Origin: Cardinalis cardinalis
Taxonomy: Eukaryota; Chordata; Aves; Passeriformes; Cardinalidae
DNA: 64,000 bases
Direction of reading: 5' to 3'
Assembly (NCBI GenBank): GCA_014549065.1
Contig: JACDOX010000051.1
Span: 1,857,836-1,921,835, forward strand
The position numbers were made by a program, and so were the translations under genes. Under the pieces are notes generated by a model. That model was given only the letters and a program-made list of their open reading frames with translations. It did not search any database and was not told the origin of the DNA. Below are positions 59,801 to 64,000 of this stretch, piece by piece; the first letter of the stretch is position 1, and every line of letters begins with the position of its first letter.

Positions 59801-62800
59801 CTGTGGACAAAACCACCTCGGTTCACATTGCCAGTGGGAAAGCGATGAGCTGGGCTAATTGTTGTAACTTCCCTTCCCAGTGTGAGCTGTGTNCCTTCCC
59901 AGCCAGGCTCTCTATCAAAGGTCTGGTGCTTCTGCAGAGCCCTTGCCTCAGCTCTGCATTCCCCTGAGCCCGCAGCTGGCACTGTCCCTCCTGCAGCAGG
60001 CACGGGAGCCTGGCTTGGCAGGGAGCTGGGCTGTGCTGCCAGAGCAGCTGGGTAACGCTGCTCTCAGGCTATCACACTGCTGTCATCAGCTCTGCAATTC
60101 CTGTAAACTACAGACTGTCAATCCAGCTGTTTCTGGCAAATTAGGTGTGAAGTGGTCAGCTGGCTCCCCAGTCTGGGAAAGGTAAATTTTTCAGTATCCC
60201 CCCTGGAAAAAAGGACACTTGTCCAGCAACCTCTTCTGCAGGAAAGAAAACCCTGCTTGTCCCAGTCCACTGCTTTTTCACCTCTNCCATCACTTCTGCT
60301 GCAGCTTTGAGTGGAAGTGGTGGAAACTTGGTGCATTTGAGCATGATGTAGGGATGGTTTGGGGTGGATGGTAGTAACCCTTTTTGTTAACCCTTTCTGG
60401 TTTTCCTCCAGTGCTCACCCGGCGTCAGAGAGAGGGAAGAAGTAAAGCTGCCAGTGGTAAAAGCAGCCCACCATCCTCAGACATTGACAAGTAAGTAGGT
60501 ATGCCTGCTCCTCCAAGATTATTTCAGTGCTTCTGTACTAGCTTGGCTATGGATGTCTTTATTCCTGTATATATGCTGGCCGTTGGCCTTATAACAGTGT
60601 TTCCCTAAGAAATTGCTTTTCCTCAGTGCCTCTTGTTGCAGGGCTGGCTATATTTAAACTGAAGCAAGAGGAATTTGCTGTTCTCAGATTGTTTATTTTT
60701 GCACTGATTTCCTTTCAGCCCAATCCATGACGGGTCAGGGGCACATGGCTGCTGGGGGGGAGCTGTAGCTAAAATGGTGCTAACTCAGCCAGTTTCTGAT
60801 GGGAGGTTTGAGCTTGGTAACCCCGGGAAAAGAAGAGGCCAGGACATGGAGGCTGTCAACATGGCACCTGTAGTGATATTCTTAATTAAATTAGACTTTC
60901 AGAATAGCAGTGGCTTTGTTTAATCTCTCTCCATGCAGCCCCTCCTCCTGCCACCCACACAAAGCATCATAAGAGAGGATCTGACAGTAAAATCCCTGCT
61001 ATGGAAGCAATTTTGCTGTTACAAACAGTGGATGGCAACATCACTAATGGAATTAGGCTAATTATAGAGAGGACAGCTTCTGTTTAGACACATTATCTGG
61101 GTAATCAGCACTGACTGGAAAGAAAATACGGGAAAAAGTGCTGCAGAGTTTTGCTCGATGGGGGCTCTCCATATGCATTTTAGAGCCTGGGGTGTTTCAC
61201 TCAGAGAGTACCACTATCAGACTGAACACAATGTTGCTGGGGCTGGTCCCTGGGGGCTTTGTCTCTTCTTGGAGAGAGTCCATTCCTGAATGCAGCTTCC
61301 CTCCTGAAGAGCCAGTGTCCTCTTCTGCAGGGTTCAGTCCCTGCTGAGAGCTGGTGTGGAAGTGAGTGTAGCTGTGTAAATCTATGCCTGACCTTCATCT
61401 CCTTTCACCCAGAATAATCTTCTTCCCAAGAACACTNAGTTGTCCTGCGTGAGCCTGAGCGTCTTCCACCCAAACGAGGGGGTTTGAGAAACAAGCTGAG
61501 CCAACCCCCCAGCAGGAGCATGTGCTCTGCAATTCCTCTCCCTGCATGGCATGATGTAAAATGGAGACAGTGCAGAGAAAGGCTTGATTTACTAGTCAGA
61601 CAAGTTCATCCAGCCCTGGTAAAATGTCTCTCTGATTTAACACACTTGGTTTGCTTTTGAGGCAGAATTTAACTCCCCTTTGCAAAGCCCTTGCACTTCA
61701 TTTCTGTAGATTTTGACAGGGTGCTTTATGTCTGGGGAAAAATCAGTGGTGTTTGAGATAGTTAGATGAGCAGATTTGATTACTGTCCCGCTGCTGCAGC
61801 AGCAGGATACAGAGGAGCAGGCAGGGAGAACTGATAATCACTCAGTCTTTGAGATTGGTGCTGGCCTGACCCCGCTGGGTGAGACTGGATTTGGTGACAC
61901 GGCTTCTCCACGGCATGGCCTGGGGGAGGAGAGTCACTGCTGGTGTCCGGGAGCCCGGTGCAGGGTGAATCCTAATGCAGTGCTCTGTCCTTTGCTGCCT
62001 GGCAGGTGTGAGAAGTGCTACCTCTGTAAGTCACTGGTGCCACTGCTGCAGTATCAGAGGCACGTGGACAGCTGCCTTCAGGCTGCTAGGCAAGCTCAGG
62101 GAACCAGGAGGCTGCGAAGAGCCAAGGTGAGGGGCGCCCCTGCACACCATCCCCTTTGCTTTGTGCTGGCTGTGGGGCTGGGCTGGCAGCAGGAGCTGCT
62201 TCCCTGGCTGGCAGGGATGAGCTGACCTCGTGTAGGATTGCCTGTCCCTGTGGGCTGCTGTGGACAGAGAACTCATTGCCCTCCTTCCCACGAGGGTCTG
62301 TGGGAGCACGGAGCGGTCCCAGGGGTGAGCTAATCCAGCAGAGCTGCCAGCAGCCTCTCCAGTGGGCAGGCAGCCAGGGCTGTCCTGCTGCCAGCCAGCA
62401 CAGCCTCAGTCCTGCAGCCTTCCTCTGCTGAATGTCGATGGAGGGGAGGCCAGCGTCAGCATGCCAAACCTCCTTGGATATCCACAGGCCCATTCCCACG
62501 GGGAAGGCTTCAGAGCCAGAGCAGGGGAAATTGCTCAGTGCTGGGAGCGAGCAGCAGCGTCCCAGGGGAGTTGTGGGGGAGTGAGTGTGCTGGAGGTGTG
62601 CTGGGTGTGGGGAATGTGCCTTGCTCGAGGAGGTGGGAGGCAGGAGCGTGGGTGGCAGCTGGCTCACAGTCACTCGCCAGGTGTTAGCCCCCACCGTGCT
62701 TTTTCCTGCTCGTGGCAGTCCCAGGGGAGCACAGAGGGTCCTTCCAGGCCTTCCTGCAGGCCAAAGCCTCGTGCTGCAGCTTTGCCTGCGCTCAGAAATG

Positions 62801-63921
62801 TGATTCACAGCATGAAGATGCAACATGATGTCTTAGTTTTGTATAATCCCTTAAATCCATCACAGACCTCAGCCCTTTGGGGATTCAGATGCAAATGATG
62901 AGATTTCTGGTTGATGATTTTGGCTGGGATGCAGCCAAGCCCTGTGTGGTTCAGAGTACTGCAGGGCATGGCTGCTCCTGCATGTGACCAGCTCTGGGGG
63001 GGCTCTTTGGGTCCCTGTGCCCCACAGCTGGCTGGTGTGTGGGTCCTGCAAGCAGACACAGGGTATGGGGGAAAGATGCTGAAGCCGGGGGGCTCTTTGG
63101 AAAGGCTCAGCAGGGCTGTGTTACCCCTGGCCCTGTCTTTTACTGGAGTGGCAGCTCACTGGGGAAGCCTGGGCATTGGCTGGGCCATTGCAAAGCTTCC
63201 TAATGGCACAGTTGGGCTTGCAGTTTCCTGCAATGGCCCATTTTGGGGTGATTTGCAGCTCCAATGCCACAGCTGGGATGTGCACAGCCAGTGCCTTCCA
63301 GAGCAGTTCTGGGGGCAGGGAGCAGCCAGGAGAGGGGGCTTTGCTGGACCATTGAGGCTCAAAGCAGCCAGGCCAAGTGGTCTTCCCCTAGCATGTGTGA
63401 CCAGCATGGCTGCATCTTCCCAGGGGCAGAGAGAGGGCACAAGGTGTGTTCTCTGTCTGGCTGTGCCCTGAAGGAAGGCCCTTCCCTCCAGCACCAAGCA
63501 CCAATACCCTTGGACAGAGTGGGCTGAGTCTGCCCCTGGGCATGCAGTGCTGGGGGATGTGTTCCAGTGGTGTCAGAGCCCCTGATGCCCCCTTTTATCA
63601 CAGCCCTGTGCTTGCTGGCTGGGCNTGGGGGTGGCATCCTGGACCCTGGCCTCCCTCTTCACCAGGTTCTGCTTGATTAGCTGCCCTCTGCTGCCTCTGC
63701 TTGAGCACTGGCTGGGCTGGGCACAGAGCAGTGCCCTTCCCACAGGAGGCAGCAGTCCCTCTTGTGCCCAGCCTGACCCTGAGGGCTGGGCGAACCATCC
63801 TGGCTAAGGGGTTCCCTCATGGCAGTGCTCTGATGGTTGTTCTCCTCTCCTTGGCAGGACATTGGAAGGCAGGAGAGAGGACTCCTCAGGATGCTGGAGC
63901 TCTCAGAGAGCAAATCTGAAG
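29675..63921 (+). CDS. UIMC1: UIMC1 (RAP80), BRCA1-A complex ubiquitin reader, 11 coding exons, 3' end outside window
   Basis: Nuclear protein that brings BRCA1-A (Abraxas, BRCC36, BABAM1/2, BRCA1) to Lys63-linked ubiquitin at DNA breaks. Eleven exons with consistent phases give 2185 nt (728 codons plus one base). Motifs in order: acidic/basic N-terminus; SUMO-interacting motif DAFIVISDSDGE (39-50); tandem UIMs (83-99 and 106-121, key Ala90/Ser94 and Ala115/Ser119); a long Ser/Pro-rich region with six SQ sites; Abraxas-interacting region (~379-430, YWGIPFC and VILCQLEVYQKSL); and two C2HC zinc fingers (608/611/623/627 and 671/674/686/690). Human RAP80 is 719 residues in total, so this protein is longer; most of the difference is in coding exon 4. 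The C-terminal part lies beyond 64000. Confidence 0.97.
31201..32250 (-). pseudogene. Unidentified antisense protein-like relic
   Basis: On the minus strand one frame reads protein-like text with few stops from about 32.0 kb down to 31.2 kb. Segments include KLLSDAALQMPQHRHEQRK, NNMDELDNPA and HRINDAQIVLVAFDS, then a stop-rich ~110-base gap ending in tcttaccag. An open segment of ~80 codons follows (QRPKLKFNLMYTEELRQLQ, ADSYFFEIPSKSVLRLIL). Several interrupting stops are TGA. A neighbouring frame (32153-31743) is also open for 136 codons. I do not recognise the family. It could be a decayed gene or retrocopy, an unknown nested gene, or chance. Confidence 0.3.
32845..33655 (-). mobile_element. 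Avian endogenous-retrovirus LTR (probably solo), interrupted by CR1
   Basis: Two flanks, 32845-33045 and 33319-33655, match different parts of a common avian ERV LTR read on the minus strand. The left flank has ctcgtgggttgagataa and an AAT-rich run. The right flank has ggaatntccctttg-type text and ctccttgtgcacctg, and ends ctactaggag...taatccca. A CR1 fragment separates them. No internal retroviral coding was seen beside it, so a solo LTR is likely. ERVL-class assignment is from memory and uncertain. Confidence 0.65.
33046..33318 (+). mobile_element. CR1 LINE 3' end, plus strand, nested in the LTR
   Basis: Starts near tgataggacaaggagag and runs through attcttcactgtgagggtt, tgcccagagaggctgtgg, ggttggaatgagataatc and ttccaacccaaacc. 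LTR sequence resumes at once on the right, so this CR1 inserted after the LTR. Confidence 0.85.
36405..36565 (+). mobile_element. CR1-type internal fragment, plus strand
   Basis: aacatcctcattaatgatct and ctacagataacactaaa resemble the reverse-transcriptase coding part of CR1 just before its 3' region. It is strongly diverged and no open frame is retained. Confidence 0.5.
37086..37256 (+). mobile_element. CR1 LINE 3' end, plus strand
   Basis: aagaagctgtggatgcccc, ttcaaggccaggttggatg, gatgatcttcaaagtctc and ttccaactcaaaccattc are typical CR1 words, ending in gattctatga. Confidence 0.85.
37795..37882 (+). CDS. UIMC1: UIMC1 coding exon 2
   Basis: Encodes QESKEESGLQKKRTKQLD and RTKFAAKRKIA, basic and Lys-rich between the SIM and the UIMs. 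The acceptor is the tandem gcagcag; use of the second AG would start at 37798 and drop one Gln. The donor C/gtacgt leaves one base. Confidence 0.94.
37883..42872 (+). other. UIMC1: UIMC1 intron 3
   Basis: About 5 kb, mostly AT-rich. It contains a CR1-like piece at 38.33-38.72 kb. No exon or RNA gene was recognised elsewhere in it. Confidence 0.5.
38325..38722 (+). mobile_element. Diverged CR1-type LINE fragment, plus strand
   Basis: actgtgtgcagttctggcc and catccagagaagggcagcc match the CR1 region upstream of the 3' end. The right part (gggtttaaaacggg...ggagtgaactcctgg) is weaker. It is older than the other CR1 copies by appearance. Confidence 0.6.
42873..42997 (+). CDS. UIMC1: UIMC1 coding exon 3: tandem ubiquitin-interacting motifs
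   Basis: Encodes MTEEEQFALALKMSEQEAR (UIM1) and EEEEELLRKAIAESLS (UIM2). Core alanines 90 and 115 are 25 residues apart, the spacing I know from human RAP80 that sets Lys63-chain selectivity. The N at 42949 is the third base of a GAN codon in the inter-UIM linker. Confidence 0.98.
43340..44497 (+). CDS. UIMC1: UIMC1 coding exon 4: Ser-rich region and Abraxas-interacting region
   Basis: This large exon of 386 codons (residues 122-507) has a Ser/Pro/Gly-rich first part with six SQ dipeptides (DSQ, QSQ, HSQ, LSQ, SSQ, LSQ), candidate ATM/ATR sites. It continues with the conserved block YYWGIPFCPKGVDPNQY and VILCQLEVYQKSLKQAQ, which corresponds to the Abraxas-binding region. It ends EEEKNSTSDDEPTTSYCQ. 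The N at 44413 is a third codon base. Confidence 0.97.
44498..48003 (+). other. UIMC1: UIMC1 intron 5
   Basis: About 3.5 kb. A decayed LINE reverse-transcriptase remnant lies at 47.2-47.57 kb. The rest shows no exon or clear repeat. Confidence 0.5.
47220..47570 (+). mobile_element. Decayed LINE (CR1-like) reverse-transcriptase remnant
   Basis: From about 47257 one frame reads NDWHVSLTSAVHEAFEQIL, like the NYRPVSLTSV block of CR1-clade reverse transcriptases. Near 47450 aaaaatgcaacagatttt...ctaggaaatctcag echoes the downstream catalytic Asp region. Frame breaks and substitutions show it is dead. Confidence 0.5.
48004..48068 (+). CDS. UIMC1: UIMC1 coding exon 5
   Basis: Encodes PSQVLPAEDVPEDGEPM and QIAQ, acidic. 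It corresponds in position to the poorly conserved SSQGIVEETSEEG stretch of human RAP80. The donor AG/gtgagt leaves two bases, completed by T of the next exon to give Ser. Confidence 0.88.
48069..50579 (+). other. UIMC1: UIMC1 intron 6
   Basis: Contains a 32-base tandem duplication with poly-A (49961-50030). No exon was accepted; a tempting exon-like stretch near 48.5 kb fails the reading phase. Confidence 0.5.
49961..50030. repeat. Two-copy 32-base tandem duplication ending in A-runs
   Basis: tgtgcagtgaggtgggag followed by an A-run occurs at 49961 and again at 49993. The near identity suggests a recent slippage or duplication. Confidence 0.8.
50580..50668 (+). CDS. UIMC1: UIMC1 coding exon 6
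   Basis: Encodes SISTMTPLGSKRNPD and TENSAEEEISVCP, aligning with the human block ESSAEEITVCPE. Phases agree on both sides. Confidence 0.93.
51592..51668 (+). CDS. UIMC1: UIMC1 coding exon 7
   Basis: Encodes ETQPSPLEAIEEREELCSD and SRCAPMQ, matching the position of ETQLSSSETFDLERE in human. It ends in phase 0 before gtaaaa. Confidence 0.92.
51669..54859 (+). other. UIMC1: UIMC1 intron 8
   Basis: About 3.2 kb. I see no exon, RNA gene or clear mobile element. Confidence 0.45.
54860..55028 (+). CDS. UIMC1: UIMC1 coding exon 8: first C2HC zinc finger
   Basis: An acidic/Ala-rich lead is followed by VSCPLCDHSFPAEEIEVHA and MYCDG. The zinc ligands are Cys608, Cys611, His623 and Cys627, the UBZ-like arrangement known from RAP80. 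The GC-rich, CpG-containing codons contrast with the flanking introns. Confidence 0.96.
55029..60411 (+). other. UIMC1: UIMC1 intron 9
   Basis: About 5.4 kb, the second-longest intron between coding exons. No exon, RNA gene or clear mobile element was recognised. Confidence 0.45.
60412..60490 (+). CDS. UIMC1: UIMC1 coding exon 9
   Basis: Encodes VLTRRQREGRSKAASG and SSDIDK, closely matching human TVLTRRQKEAKTK...LDIDK. It links the two zinc fingers. Confidence 0.95.
62006..62126 (+). CDS. UIMC1: UIMC1 coding exon 10: second C2HC zinc finger
   Basis: Encodes CEKCYLCKSLVPLLQYQRH and VDSCLQAARQAQG. The ligands are Cys671, Cys674, His686 and Cys690. The donor after AAG is in phase 0. Confidence 0.97.
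63858..63921 (+). CDS. UIMC1: UIMC1 coding exon 11 (gene continues past window)
   Basis: Encodes DIGRQERGLLRMLELSESK, resembling human GRLLSFLEQSEHK. The donor GAAG/gtggaa is weaker than others but leaves the phase expected for a following exon. No stop is reached. Confidence 0.85.
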
Positions 63922-64000
63922 GTGGAAAACTTTCTATTCCAGCCTGGTTGGGTNGGGGCTGCTTTTCCCAACTCTCCCCTTTTGGTCCTGGCTTGGCCTG

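Noticed and set aside
1..64000. CRISPR arrays, operons, rRNA or tRNA genes
   Set aside because: None seen. The sequence is vertebrate nuclear DNA. Repeats found are microsatellites, minisatellites, CR1 and one LTR.

Overview
The window is nuclear DNA from a bird. Three things show this: interrupted genes with GT-AG introns and vertebrate protein families, several CR1-type LINE fragments with the typical avian 3' end, and an avian-type endogenous-retrovirus LTR. The species cannot be told from the sequence. Isolated single N bases occur about every 300 bases. Inside coding exons every one of them lies at a third codon position, so they behave like masked polymorphic sites rather than random gaps.

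Three genes are recognised, in the same order and relative orientation as I know for human 5q35. FGFR4 is on the minus strand: its CDS runs 12660 to 7046 in 17 coding exons, and every splice phase closes to 800 residues. ZNF346 (JAZ) is also on the minus strand: CDS 24960 to 17433, 7 exons, 283 residues, four C2H2 zinc fingers. UIMC1 (RAP80) is on the plus strand: its CDS starts at 29675, 11 coding exons are visible up to 63921, and it runs off the right edge. ZNF346 and UIMC1 are head to head across a CpG-rich bidirectional promoter at about 24.9-25.5 kb.

Region by region: 1-6.6 kb has no recognisable gene but holds an orphan CpG-rich stretch (1.2-3.2 kb), a GT microsatellite and a 20-base minisatellite. 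By synteny NSD1 is the expected leftward neighbour, but no NSD1 exon was seen. 6.65-12.7 kb is FGFR4. 12.7-17.4 kb is the FGFR4 CpG island followed by a spacer with an unusual CCATAA cluster. 17.4-24.96 kb is ZNF346. 25-64 kb is UIMC1, whose introns carry CR1 copies, an LTR split by a CR1, and a decayed antisense protein-like frame.

The genes do not form one pathway. FGFR4 is a cell-surface FGF/heparan-sulfate-dependent tyrosine kinase. ZNF346 is a double-stranded-RNA-binding zinc-finger protein. UIMC1 is the Lys63-ubiquitin reader of the BRCA1-A complex. No clearly new biological system was found. The best leads are the all-third-position N pattern, the FGFR4 hinge residue, the CCATAA cluster, the antisense relic in UIMC1 intron 2 and the nested LTR/CR1.
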